This document shows, piece by piece, positions 1-9,015 of a stretch of 64,000 bases of DNA. Numbering within the stretch: the stretch's first letter is position 1; each line of letters begins with the position of its first letter. This DNA comes from CAVRIA01 sp963721115 (GTDB lineage: Bacteria; Desulfobacterota; Binatia; HRBIN30; CADEER01): the NCBI GenBank assembly GCA_963721115.1, contig CAVRIA010000010.1, positions 1 through 64,000 of the forward strand, read 5' to 3'. The notes under the pieces were generated by a model. It was not told the DNA's origin, ran no database searches, and saw only the letters and a program-made list of their open reading frames with translations. Made by a program: the position numbers and the translations under genes.

Positions 1-1918
1 TTTGCACGAACACGCGGAACGCCTGCTTCGAAACCGAGGACTGCCCTCCCGGAGGCGAATGCTACGTACCACCCGGCGAGTGCATCCTCGATACCGGCGT
101 CGCTTGCGATCCTTCGACGAAACGGCGCGTGCGACAAGGCACCTTCTGCGTGCCGAGTGCGGAACCCGGCGAAGGAACATGCCATAGAAGCAAGGGATCT
201 GCGCCACGGACGCGGACTGCGAGGCACCCGCCGTATGTACCGATCCAGGCATCGACTTCCTGCGCGGGATCGATCCACTCCGCTCCTCGGACGGCGGCCC
301 GATCTTCGCGGCGGCGGGAGAATGCGTCGAAGATCTCGATCAGCCGTGCACGACAATCGCTCCCGACTGCCCGGGTGGAGCGAGCTGCGAACGCTTGCGC
401 CCCGATTCGGATGAAGGCCGGTGCCGGCGTTTCCGGGGTCCTGCCGCGACGAAGTGGACTGCCCGGCGGCGACGTTGTCGCCAGTCCCTAGTTCTCGTCT
501 CCGCGGCCGATCGTGACGGCGACGAAATCCCCGATGGGTTCGACAACTGTCCACAACTGTCGAATCCCGATCAAACCGACACAGATCTAGACGGCATCGG
601 CGACGCCTGCCAACTCGCGCCTCCGACGGCAACCCCACTGCCCCGACGGACACCGACGAAGGGAACCGAAGCCACACCGACGCTCGAGCCGAGCCGACGT
701 TCACCATGCCGATTGTCCACCGCAACGGCAACACCGGAAGGAACCCCTACCGTTACGATGCCTTCCACCAGCACGCCACCGTCCGCCACCCCCACCACAA
801 CGCCGATCGCTATGGTGCCGGCATGCGCAGGCGACTGCGATCAGATCGTCACGTCACGGCGGCGGACCTCGTCCGTGCAATGGCGGTGGGGTCAGGGCTG
901 GAACCTCTGGCCATGTCCCGAGCTGGACGCCGACGCCAGCGGACACTTCGACGGCAAAGATCTGGCGGCGGTGATCGACCGTATTTTTGCCGGCTGCGTG
1001 CCGCACCCGGAATCGGTTTTCGCAGCGTCGGTTTCGACTCTGCGTGTCGTCGAACGGGCCGCGACCGGGCTGCTTGCGGCGTTCCAGTTCGTCAACGGCA
1101 CATCCGCCAACCTCACACCGCCAGACACCGAGCCGGGATCATGCCCGGTCGGTGGGATGCAGTCACGGGGCTGTGAGGTATTGGACGATGGGCTCGTCCG
1201 CCTTCCGTTCCGTGCGCAAGGCTGCGTCTATCTCAGTGACGACGCATTCGTCACGGCCGACGGCGGCTTCAGCCTGACCGGGATTGGTTCGTGCCCGGGC
1301 TTGTTCCTCCCTTCGGGCTCACGTCTCGACGTAGCCTTCGACCTCGCTGTCGGCATCCCGCCTCTCTTGCCGGACGCGTACAGCACGGAGCTGCGCGGGA
1401 TCATCGAGGAGATCGGGCTGGGCAGCGAGACCTGCGCTTTGTCGGACATCGAGGCGAGCTTCGCGGGCGACATCGCCGGGGAGAGCAGCGGACGAGCCTT
1501 CCGACTGCAGAGCGACGATATGGTTGCACAAGCGCGCTTCGGCGGCGCGTTTTGCGTTCCGCAGGAGCTGACGTTGACGCTGGACGGTGCCGGCCGCGTG
1601 ATGGATGCTGCTTCCTTCGATTCGGACTCGCGCTTCGACAGCCTCGCCGTCACCGTCGACGTCACACCGAACCTTGAGGCTCGAGTCGACGTCTCCGGCG
1701 CATTCGAGACGGCAGAGACGGACCGCGTCGAGCTCAGGTGGTCGAGACCATCGAATGGAAAGGAGGTTGCCCGCGCGGCGGTATCCTGGAGATCGAAGCT
1801 GTCGACGTGGTTGCGCGATTATCGTTTCGCCCGGACGGTGTGGCCAACGTGGACCGCGACGGCGATGGCGACGGCGACATCGAGCTCGCGTACTGTCCAC
1901 ACACAGAGGAGCCCCTAA
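1..1918 (+). CDS. Secreted cysteine-rich protein with thrombospondin type 3 and dockerin-like repeats (5' end off window, frame-broken)
   Basis: The reading starts before the window. Cysteine-spaced text (DCPPGGECYVPPGEC) is readable in frame 3 to about 185 and then in frame 2. A calcium-binding type 3 repeat (DRDGDEIPDGFDNCP, then DTDLDGIGDAC) lies near 508-610. A Thr/Pro-rich linker follows, then a dockerin-like pair (GDC..HVTAADLVRAM and LDADASGHFDGKDLAAV) near 830-990. A beta-rich C-terminal region ends in another Asp/Gly calcium motif near 1850. The frame changes near 185, 430-490, 840-900 and 1735, so no single frame covers it. It is probably an extracellular or cell-surface protein. 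The 3' end is hit by the insertion sequence at 1919. The domain type is clear but the biological role is unknown. Confidence 0.6.
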
Positions 1919-1942
1919 CCTACTTTCCGCACATCGCGGGCG

Positions 1943-2300
1943 TCATTTTGCCGGGATTCCTTGAGCTGCGCGAGGCGGCGTGAGATAGCCCGCATTCGCC
2001 GAACGATGCGCTCGAGGCGACGGTTGTCTGCAATCCATTCGCCACCGGCGGCGGCGTGCTCGGCGCTGAGATAGGTGCAACGGTCTGCCGCCACGTTTGT
2101 AGGTCCACGCGTAGTACGGCCCGTGTCGGGCCTCGGGATCGTCGGTGCAGCGGCAAGCGGCTTTCCCGCAGCTCATCCACCGCTTCCTGATGACCCTGCA
2201 GGATGTAGCCCATCGCCGCCAGCTCGGAGGTCAGGGCACGGTACTGCTTCTCGAGACGTTCGAGCGACTGCCGGCGGCGATCTGTCTTCTGGTCCGTCAT
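1943..2300 (-). CDS. DUF6788-like accessory protein of the insertion sequence (frame-broken)
   Basis: The start ATG at 2300 opens MTDQKTDRRRQSLERLEKQY, a helical segment. A conserved stretch MSCGKAACRCTDDPEARHG then follows, with PYYAWTYKRGGR after it, in another frame. That CGK..CRC...HGPYY pattern is typical of short proteins of about 120 residues found beside transposases. At least two frame changes (near 2176 and 2080) separate the blocks. It is transcribed divergently from the transposase, with a palindrome between them. Its function is not known; a zinc-binding or regulatory role is only a guess. Confidence 0.5.
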
Positions 2301-2320
2301 GGGGGAGAGTCTTGACTTTA

Positions 2321-2342
2321 CCTGCTGTATATATACAGTAGG
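2321..2342. promoter_or_regulatory. Palindrome between the divergent IS genes
   Basis: CTGTATATATACAG (2325-2338) is a perfect 14-bp palindrome that extends imperfectly to 2321-2342. It lies 21 bp upstream of the DUF6788-like start and about 50 bp upstream of the transposase start. It could be a shared operator or promoter core; a TTGACT hexamer sits at 2312-2317, but its spacing to a -10 is poor. Confidence 0.35.
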
Positions 2343-2391
2343 ACACGTCTTGGTCAAGAGCCGATCGCAGTGGCGATGTTGGGGGTAGGTT

Positions 2392-4081
2392 GTGGAAGAC
2401 CAAGAAGACGGACTGCGGCTGCAGTCGGAGGAGATCGGGGGGCTGGCGCTCATCCAACCGTTCATCGGGCGGTTGCGGCTGCGTGAGCTCTTTGAGTCGG
2501 CCTTCGGCCGCCCGGATGCGCGGCTGAAGCTAGCTCATGTCGACAGCGCGCTGTTGCTCGTGCGCAACTTCGTCCTCTCTCGCCACCCCCTCTATGGCGT
2601 CCCCGAGTGGGCCAGCGCTTTGATCCGGTGCGATTGGAACTGAGCGCCGAACAGGTAGCGCTGCTCAACGACGACCGCTTGGGGCGGTTGCTCGATAAGC
2701 TGTTCCTGGTCGACCGGCGCACGTTGATGACCCGGATCATCGTTCACATGGTCGAGGAATTCGGAATCGAGCTGGCTCGCATTCACAACGACTCCACATC
2801 GGTGACCTTCTGCGGGGAGTACCGCGAGCAAGCCCCGCGCCCGGACGGCAAAAAGAGACCTCGCATCGTCCACGGCTACAACAAGGACCACCGCCCCGAT
2901 CTCAAGCAGCTCGTCTGGACGTTGAGCATCACCGACGACGGCGGCGTACCGGTCCACTACAACGTCGACGACGGCAACGTGAACGACGACCAAACCCACC
3001 GCCAAACCTGGGACATCCTGCGCCAGATCGCCGGCACGACGCGCTTCATCTACACGGCGGACTGCAAGCTGTGCACGCGCACGAACATGGCGCACATCGC
3101 CGATCGGCGCGGGTGGTTCATCACGGTCTTGCCGAAGTCCCGCAAGGAGGATGCGGAGTTCAGGCGCTGGATCGTCGACAACCCGGTTGGCTGGGAGGTG
3201 ATCTGGGAGCGAGCGGCGGTGCGGCGCAAGAGCGATTCACCGGATGTGTACGAGGCCTTTGAGAGCCCCATGCACATCACCTCGGAGGGGTATCGACTGG
3301 TGTGGTTTCGCAGCTCGGAGAAGTGGGTGCGAGATGAGGCGGTGCGCCAGCAAGCGATCGACCGGGCGCGCTACATGCTCCACCGACTCGGCGAGCGAGT
3401 CGGTCGGCGCAGACTCAAGACACGCCGCCAGGTGCAGGCCGCAGTCGACGACATTCTCGCCTCCACCGGCGCGACCCCTTGGGTGCGGGTCAAATTGGTC
3501 GCACGAGAGCGCCACTGGCACAGGCAGATGCAGGGGGGGCGCCCGAGTTTGCGAACGCCCTACCGACGCGTCACCGAGACCGTCTGGGAGCCGGTGGTCA
3601 CCATCGACCAGCAGGCGGTGCGCGCCTCTGCGGCCGCCGATGGCATCTTTCCCCTGGTCACCAATCTCCCGCACGATACCCACGCGCCGCTGGAGATCCT
3701 GAAGATCTACAAGTACCAGGCGTTCATCGAGAAGAGACACGAGCAGCTCAAGACCGCTGCCGAGGTGGTCCCCGTCAACTTCAAGAGCCCCGAGCGCATC
3801 GATGCATTTCTGTTTCTCTTCTTCCTCGCCATCACGATTCACGCCCTGCTCAAGCGCCAGGTCCGCAAGGCGATGCGGGCTCGCGGATCGACTCTGTTCC
3901 GATCTACCCCGAGGCCCGGCTCTGCAAGGCGCCCACGGCCGACAAGCTCTTGGCGCTGTTCGAGCATCGCCGCCGCCACCGCCTTTTCGATGCTGACCGT
4001 CACGTCAAGACGTTTTGGGATCCTCTCACCGATCCCCAGCGCATTGTCCTGCAACTGCTAGAGGTGCCTCTCGAAGAATAG
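2392..4081 (+). CDS. IS1634-family DDE transposase (two frame breaks)
   Basis: A GTG start at 2392 follows GGGGGTAGG. The N-terminal block (GGLALIQPFIGRLRLRELF) resembles DUF4277, and the remainder is a DDE transposase with IHNDSTSVTFCGEY, LVWTLSITDDGGVPV and a C-terminal EKRHEQLKTAAEVVPV segment. The frame changes near 2615 and again near 3890; the last part reads LCKAPTADKLLALFEHRRRH to the stop at 4081. The full product would be about 560 residues, the usual length for the family. As read it would be inactive, but the intact ends and target duplication suggest recent movement, so the breaks may be sequence error. Confidence 0.75.
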
Positions 4082-4151
4082 AAAGCCAAAACACCAGGTG
4101 CTGCCTCACGAAATCCCTACACAACCGCGTCGCCGATGTGCGGAAAGTAGG

Positions 4152-4250
4152 CCCTAAGCTTCTAGACAAGCCGTCTAGTCACTATTTGTCAAACGATTCT
4201 CGGTACCTACGCTGGTCCGACGGTCCGACCCCGCGGAGGCGCCGCAGGCG
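4152..4250 (+). repeat. Copy 1 of the RAYT 5'-flank repeat (CTTCTAGACAAGC...)
   Basis: This stretch matches the distal part of the repeats at 16016-16261 and 20166-20403. It starts with AGCTTCTAGACAAGC, containing a CTAGACA..CGTCTAG hairpin, and ends in CCCCGCGGAGGCGCC. In the other two copies the adjoining part encodes the N-terminus of a RAYT transposase, so this is probably the upstream end of that element. Confidence 0.7.
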
Positions 4251-4465
4251 CCGGCTGATCGCTGCTCACGCCGGGAGCCGGGCTGCGCATTTGGACCGCG
4301 AATCTAGGCGGCGCGTCGTTCTGGGAGGTTCGTGGTACCATGACAAGGCCGATACACGAGCGCGGGCGCGGTTGATTGCCGCTGCGCCGCGAGGTAGCTT
4401 CCGTCCCATGCCAGGGGCAGATCGAGCCTTTTGCGGCCTATCCGCTCCATCTTTCGAGGTGTACC

Positions 4466-4909
4466 GTGACCGAACGCTACTGCGTGAACGCCCCCCTCGT
4501 CGCCAGCCAGGTCATCGACGGGATGGCGATGCTCATCCACTTCGAGACCGGCGCGTACTACAGCGCCAGCGGCTCCGGGGCCCTGACGCTCGAGCTCCTG
4601 TCCTCGGGGCGGACGGTGGCGGAGACGGCGGAAGCGCTCGCGTCGGCCTACCGCGTGGAGGCGGCGACGACGACCGGGCCGGTGGCGGCGTTCGCCGCCG
4701 CGCTGCTGGAGGCGGGGCTCCTCGCGCCGCGCGCCGAGCCGCCTCTGCCCGCGCCGATCCTAGCCGCTCGCCCGGAGCCGTTCGTGGCGCCCGTCCTCCA
4801 GGTCTACCGCGACCTCGAGGACATCCTGATGCTCGACCCGATCCACGATGTCGACGCCGCCGGGTGGCCGACGACCACGCCCCTCGATGTGGTCGCTTCG
4901 AAGGCGTAA
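4466..4909 (+). CDS. PqqD-like RRE protein
   Basis: This 147-residue protein has the PqqD fold pattern: VASQVIDGMAMLIHFETGAY near the N-terminus, then TLELLSSGRTVAETAEAL and a helix ending in LLEAGLL. PqqD-like proteins bind leader peptides of ribosomally made, post-translationally modified peptides. I chose GTG 4466 because GAGGT lies 5 bases upstream and the homologous region starts here; an upstream ATG at 4376 would add unrelated residues. It is the first gene of a tight operon with an HPr-kinase-like protein 15 bp downstream. No precursor peptide is evident upstream. Confidence 0.7.
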   Translation: MTERYCVNAPLVASQVIDGMAMLIHFETGAYYSASGSGALTLELLSSGRTVAETAEALASAYRVEAATTTGPVAAFAAALLEAGLLAPRAEPPLPAPILAARPEPFVAPVLQVYRDLEDILMLDPIHDVDAAGWPTTTPLDVVASKA

Positions 4910-4924
4910 CCCGCGCGCGGTCCC

Positions 4925-6058
4925 ATGCGCGTAGAAGCCGCAAGCCGTTCCCGCCTCGATCCCGCCGTGCAGGCGCGGCAGCTCTTGGGCGATGCTCGCC
5001 ACGCGTTCGAGGCCGCGGCACACGCGGTGGGCGGCGAGGTCGTGGTGCGGCTCCGCGTCGGCGGGCGGTCGGTCGCGCTTCGCTTCGCTGGCGAGGGCCT
5101 CCTCCGCATCGTCACGACCGCCTTGGCGCATCTCCGCGCGGACGACGCGGACGACGCCAAGGCCGACCTCACCGTCCTCCTCTTCGACACGGCCACGACC
5201 GGCGTCCTCCCGCCCGCCGCGCCGTGGGATCAGCGCGCCTTCGTCCCTCGGGGCGACCTCCGGCACCTTCGGCGCGGGTCGGTGCGAGTCGCGTTTCGCA
5301 TCGACTCGGGGACGCTGAGCCTCTTCGACGAGGAGTCCGCGACCGCGGTTGCTTGGATCCGGGACCCCGCGGGGGTTCCCTCGTGGGACTTCGCCGCGCC
5401 GCTCCGAACGATCCTCTCGTGGTGGGCCGTTCGACGGGGCGACCAGCTCGCGCACGGAGCCTGCGTGGGTACGGAGGCGGGAGGAGTTCTGCTCGCGGCG
5501 CCGTCCGGGTCGGGGAAATCGACCACCGCGTTGGCGGCGCTGCTCGCGGGACTCCGCTTCGCGGGCGACGACTACGTGCTCGTGCAAGACGACCCGGACG
5601 AGGGGCCGCGCGTAGGAAGCCTCTACCGCTCCGCGAAGGTCACCCCCCACCAACTCGCGACGCTCGGGTCGAGCTTGGCGTCGCAGGTCGCTCTACCGGC
5701 CGACCCTTGCTGCAAGGCGGGCAAGGCGGTGCTCATCCTGGGGGAGCCGTTCGCCATGCAGCTCGCACCGCTCGTGCCGCTCCGCGCGATCCTCGTCCCG
5801 CGGATCGCTGCCGATGGGCGCGTCGGGATCCGGCCGATCGCGCCCGGGGCGGTCGTCATGGCGCTCGCGCCGACGTCGCTCCTGCAGCTCCCCGGCGCCG
5901 GCGCCCACGAGCTCGCCGCGTTCAGTCGCCTCGCGCACCGCGTGCCGGGCTATGCGCTCGACCTCGCGCCGGACCTCGGGGCCGTGATCGCTTCCCTGCG
6001 CGCGGTCATCACCGCCCACACCGAGGAGGTGCCGCGAGCCGCGGCGGTCAGCGCATGA
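4925..6058 (+). CDS. HPr kinase/phosphorylase-like protein (HprK-related kinase)
   Basis: This 377-residue protein has a P-loop APSGSGKSTTALAALLAGL near residue 195 and a following FAGDDYVLV, the arrangement of HprK-related kinases found with PqqD-like proteins and nucleotidyltransferases. In some lasso-peptide clusters such a kinase phosphorylates the peptide C-terminus; here the substrate is unknown. The N-terminal half (to about residue 150) resembles the non-catalytic region of that group. It shares ATGA with the next gene, which indicates translational coupling. Confidence 0.7.
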   Translation: MRVEAASRSRLDPAVQARQLLGDARHAFEAAAHAVGGEVVVRLRVGGRSVALRFAGEGLLRIVTTALAHLRADDADDAKADLTVLLFDTATTGVLPPAAPWDQRAFVPRGDLRHLRRGSVRVAFRIDSGTLSLFDEESATAVAWIRDPAGVPSWDFAAPLRTILSWWAVRRGDQLAHGACVGTEAGGVLLAAPSGSGKSTTALAALLAGLRFAGDDYVLVQDDPDEGPRVGSLYRSAKVTPHQLATLGSSLASQVALPADPCCKAGKAVLILGEPFAMQLAPLVPLRAILVPRIAADGRVGIRPIAPGAVVMALAPTSLLQLPGAGAHELAAFSRLAHRVPGYALDLAPDLGAVIASLRAVITAHTEEVPRAAAVSA

Positions 6059-6795
6059 GCCGCCCGTCGCGGACGAGCGTGGTCATCCCGGCGTTCAACG
6101 CGGGCTGGATCATCGCGGAGGCGATCGCCTCCGCGCTCCGACAGACGGCGCCGCCCCTCGAGGTGCTCGTCGTCGATGACGGCTCGACGGACGATATCGC
6201 GGCAAGGATCGCCGCCCTTCCGGACGACCGCGTCCGGCTCCTCCGCCAGGAGAACCGCGGGTCGGCCGCCGCACGGAATGCGGGCATCCGCGCCGCGCGC
6301 GGCGAGGTCCTGGCCCTCCTCGACGCCGACGACATCTGGCCGGAGGACAAGCTCGAGACGCAGCTGCGGCTCCTCGATGGCCCGCCGCCCGCCGACCTCG
6401 TCACCGGCGCCACGCAGGTCCTGAACGCGACCGCCCCTCCCGAGGCGTCCGATCGCGGCTTCGTCGCGCGCGGCGAGCCGTGGACGGCGCCGCTCCTGGG
6501 CAGCGCACTCTTCCGGCGCACCGTCTTCGACACGGTCGGGCTCTTCGACGAGCCGCTCCGCGGGGCGGGCGAGGACGTGGACTGGTTCATTCGTGCCCGC
6601 GAGCTCGGCGTCGCCACTGCCGCCACCGACCGCGTGACCCTCTACTACCGCCTCCATGGCCGGAACATGACCCACGGGCTCGACGCGGTCGGCCGCGGGT
6701 TGTTCGCCGCGCTCAAGCGCTCGCTCGATCGCCGCGCCAGCGAGGGCCGCTCGCAGGTGCCGGCGCCGGCGCCCCCGAAGGGAGACGGGGCGTGA
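6055..6795 (+). CDS. Family 2 glycosyltransferase
   Basis: This 246-residue GT-A enzyme begins with SVVIPAFNAGWIIAEAIASA and has VLVVDDGSTDDIAARI, the LLDADDIW metal-binding motif near residue 90 and a C-terminal GAGEDVDWFIRARELG acceptor-side motif. It has no membrane segment. ATG 6055 overlaps the kinase stop (ATGA), and its own stop overlaps the next start (GTGA). It probably transfers a sugar to the product of the operon or to a surface glycan. Confidence 0.8.
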   Translation: MSRPSRTSVVIPAFNAGWIIAEAIASALRQTAPPLEVLVVDDGSTDDIAARIAALPDDRVRLLRQENRGSAAARNAGIRAARGEVLALLDADDIWPEDKLETQLRLLDGPPPADLVTGATQVLNATAPPEASDRGFVARGEPWTAPLLGSALFRRTVFDTVGLFDEPLRGAGEDVDWFIRARELGVATAATDRVTLYYRLHGRNMTHGLDAVGRGLFAALKRSLDRRASEGRSQVPAPAPPKGDGA

Positions 6796-7505
6796 GCGGC
6801 GGCCCGCCCGGCCGCGTCTCCGCAATCCTCGCCGTCTATAACGGCGAGCGGTTCCTCGCGGAGGCGATCCGGAGCATGCTCGACCAGACGGAGCCGCCGG
6901 ACGAGATCCTCGTCGTCGACGACGGCTCGACCGACCGCAGCGCCGCGATCGCCCGGAGCTTCCCCGAGGTCACCTGCCTCGCGCAGCCCAACGCCGGCCA
7001 GTCCGCTGCGCTCAATCGCGGCGTCGCCGCGTCGACCGGCGAGCTGCTGGCGTTCCTCGACGCCGACGACCTCTGGACGGAGGAGAAGCTCGCCCGGCAG
7101 AAAGCGGCGCTGGCGGACGACCCCACCCTCGAGGCGGTGTTCGGACTCGCGCAGCCGTTCCGCCAGCCGCCCCCGCCCGCGGCCGGCGCGCCCCCCGGGG
7201 ATCCGGTCGACGTCGGTCCGCCCGTCCGGGCCCACCTCCACGTCGCCGTCCTCATGCGGCGCCCCGCCTTCGAGCGGGCCGGCGGCTTCGATCCGCGCTG
7301 GCAGCTCGGGGGGATCGTCGACTGGTACGCCCGGATGCAGGAGGCGGGCCTCCGGAGCCGCGTCCTCGACCACGTCGTCTACCGGCGACGGATCCACGGG
7401 AAGAACCTCGGGATCGTCAAGCGCGCGCACCGCGACGAGTATCTCGCCGTCGTCCGAGCCGCCCTCGAGCGGCGCGCCCGGGCCGCCCGCGAGGGGTCGT
7501 CTTGA
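6792..7505 (+). CDS. Family 2 glycosyltransferase
   Basis: This is a second GT-A enzyme of about 237 residues: VSAILAVYNGERFLAEAIRS, ILVVDDGSTDRSAAIA, NRGVAASTGELLAFLDADD. It is paralogous in layout to the upstream transferase but distinct in sequence. It starts at GTG 6792, overlapping the previous stop, and its stop overlaps the TTG of the nucleotidyltransferase gene. Two consecutive GT2 genes in one coupled operon suggest sequential sugar additions; that is inference. Confidence 0.8.
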   Translation: MSGGPPGRVSAILAVYNGERFLAEAIRSMLDQTEPPDEILVVDDGSTDRSAAIARSFPEVTCLAQPNAGQSAALNRGVAASTGELLAFLDADDLWTEEKLARQKAALADDPTLEAVFGLAQPFRQPPPPAAGAPPGDPVDVGPPVRAHLHVAVLMRRPAFERAGGFDPRWQLGGIVDWYARMQEAGLRSRVLDHVVYRRRIHGKNLGIVKRAHRDEYLAVVRAALERRARAAREGSS

Positions 7506-8746
7506 CGGGGGTCGCGATCGACCGCAGCCCGCGGCGTGCGGGGACGGAGCGGTCCGCCGGCGACCCCTCGCTCCCGACGCCCATGGACGGTCTGCTCCTC
7601 CGGGCCGCGCTCCTCCCCGGCGAGCCGGGGCGCGTCGCCTGGGAGGCGTGGAGCCGCGAGGTCGACCTCAAGGCGACCCCGTACGGCTCGATGCGTCTCT
7701 TTCCCTTGCTCCACCACGCCGTCAGCCGGCGGGGGGAGCCGGCGAGCCCGCTGGTCGACACGCTCCTCCGCTTCCGGTTGCAGAGCTGGGCCCGCGGTCA
7801 GCGCATCCTCCACGGCGCCGCGCGCATCTTCGCCCGCTTCCGCGCGGCCGGCATCCCCTGCACGGTCCTCAAGGGGGCCGCGCTCGCGCCGCTCGACTAC
7901 GGCGACTGGGACCAGCGGTCCATGATCGACATCGACGTTTTGGTCCCGGCGCCCCGGGTCGGCGAGGTGTTCGCGCTGCTCGTCGCGGATGGCTGGCGGT
8001 CGGTCTACGGCGAGGGGCGGCGGCTCGAGACCCTGGTCCGCGTGGTGCATTCGTGCAGTTTCCGGCACGCGGAGACCGGCCTGGAGATCGACGTCCACTG
8101 GCACGCGCTCTTGCAGTGCTGCACCGATGCCTCCGACGAGGAGCTCTGCGAGGGCGCGGTGCCGCTCGACCTGCACGGGGTCGCGGTGCGCGCGTTCGCG
8201 CCCACGGCGCGGCTCTTCCACGTGTGCGTCCATGGCTACCTCTCGAACGTCTACAACCACGCACGCGATGCCTACTGGGCCGCGGACGCGGTGGTGATCC
8301 TGCGCGCGCGCGGCGCCGAGATCGACTGGGAACGCCTCGTCGCCTTGGCGCGCAAGCGGCGCGTCGGCTGGGCGCTCGGGCGCGCGCTCGGCTACCTGGT
8401 CGACGAGCTCGACGCGCCGGTTGCGCCGCAAGTCCTGGTGCAGCTCAGCGGCTGCGAGCCCGTGGGCGTCGAGCGGCTCGAGGCGCTCGCCGGCCGGATC
8501 CAGTGGGACCGGGGCCGCCTGCTCGTCCTCTTCGCGTGTCGCTGGCTTCGCCTCCGGCAGCGGGAGGACATGCGCGGCTTCCGGGGTCTCCTCGAGTATC
8601 TGCGCTGCCTCTGGGACCTCGATCGGACGTCGCACGTGCCCGCTGTCGCGCTGCGCAAGGTGGTGCGCAACCTTGGACACGGCGTTGCGTGGGCGCTCGC
8701 GCGCCGCTCCCGCGCGTCGGCCGCGGCGCCGAGGTCCACCCCGTGA
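7502..8746 (+). CDS. Nucleotidyltransferase-family protein (NTP_transf_5 type)
   Basis: This 414-residue protein has the signature of the PF14907 nucleotidyltransferases: CTVLKGAALAPLDYGDWDQR followed by SMIDIDVLVPAPRVGEVFAL, with metal-binding Asp residues, then GLEIDVHWHAL. Such proteins accompany PqqD-like and HprK-like proteins in RiPP and exopolysaccharide loci. TTG 7502 overlaps the previous stop; ATG 7583 (MDGLLLRAALLPG) is a plausible alternative start and matches where homology normally begins. It is the last gene of the operon. Confidence 0.7.
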   Translation: MTGVAIDRSPRRAGTERSAGDPSLPTPMDGLLLRAALLPGEPGRVAWEAWSREVDLKATPYGSMRLFPLLHHAVSRRGEPASPLVDTLLRFRLQSWARGQRILHGAARIFARFRAAGIPCTVLKGAALAPLDYGDWDQRSMIDIDVLVPAPRVGEVFALLVADGWRSVYGEGRRLETLVRVVHSCSFRHAETGLEIDVHWHALLQCCTDASDEELCEGAVPLDLHGVAVRAFAPTARLFHVCVHGYLSNVYNHARDAYWAADAVVILRARGAEIDWERLVALARKRRVGWALGRALGYLVDELDAPVAPQVLVQLSGCEPVGVERLEALAGRIQWDRGRLLVLFACRWLRLRQREDMRGFRGLLEYLRCLWDLDRTSHVPAVALRKVVRNLGHGVAWALARRSRASAAAPRSTP

Positions 8747-8802
8747 GAACCCAGCCTCGCCGTCGATTGCGGGTGCGAGCCGGGCGAGCGCCCGTGGAAC
8801 TT

Positions 8803-8868
8803 GGGGACGTTGGTTGCGAAAGTTGGGGATTAGCTCGATTCCGCGCAACTTCCGCAACCAACGTCCCC
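8803..8868. repeat. GGGGACG-ended long hairpin, copy A
   Basis: GGGGACGTTGGTTGCG (8803-8818) pairs exactly with 8853-8868, and AAGTTG (8820-8825) with 8846-8851; a single A-C mismatch separates the two stems. It lies between the operon end and the next gene, so it could act as a bidirectional terminator, but it has no U-tract. The same outer sequence recurs at 17606, 47579 and 57333. Confidence 0.8.
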
Positions 8869-9015
8869 GTGGTCCGGTACGAAAACCGGCAACCAGCTCG
8901 GGCGGGAAATCGCGAACTTTGCGTCTGCGCACATCCGCTCACCCGGCTACGTCGGGTACCGGTTTGATCTCAACAGCCTATGGACTGAGGACTGCGCACG
9001 AACGGAGGTGGTCAT

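Larger units (their letters stand above)
1919..4151 (+). mobile_element. Complete IS1634-type insertion sequence with 18-bp inverted repeats and CCCTAA target duplication
   Basis: The left end at 1919-1936 (CCTACTTTCCGCACATCG) is the exact reverse complement of the right end at 4134-4151. CCCTAA is present on both sides (1913-1918 and 4152-4157), as expected of a 6-bp target duplication. Inside are a divergent DUF6788-like gene and a DDE transposase. The element landed at the junction of the upstream secreted-protein gene and a repeat that starts AGCTTCTAGACAAGC; an uninterrupted CCCTAAGCTTCTAG is present at 16178-16191. Family assignment rests on the transposase sequence. Confidence 0.85.

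Noticed and set aside
4340..4375. Eleven-codon ORF (MTRPIHERGRG) with a GGGAGG upstream, as a candidate RiPP precursor
   Set aside because: It is too short, lacks a leader/core layout, and the spacing to the ribosome-binding site is long.
4015..6795. Long plus-strand frame running through the IS end, the kinase gene and into the first glycosyltransferase
   Set aside because: Only the part from 6055 has glycosyltransferase motifs; the rest is an out-of-frame shadow of the PqqD-like and kinase genes.
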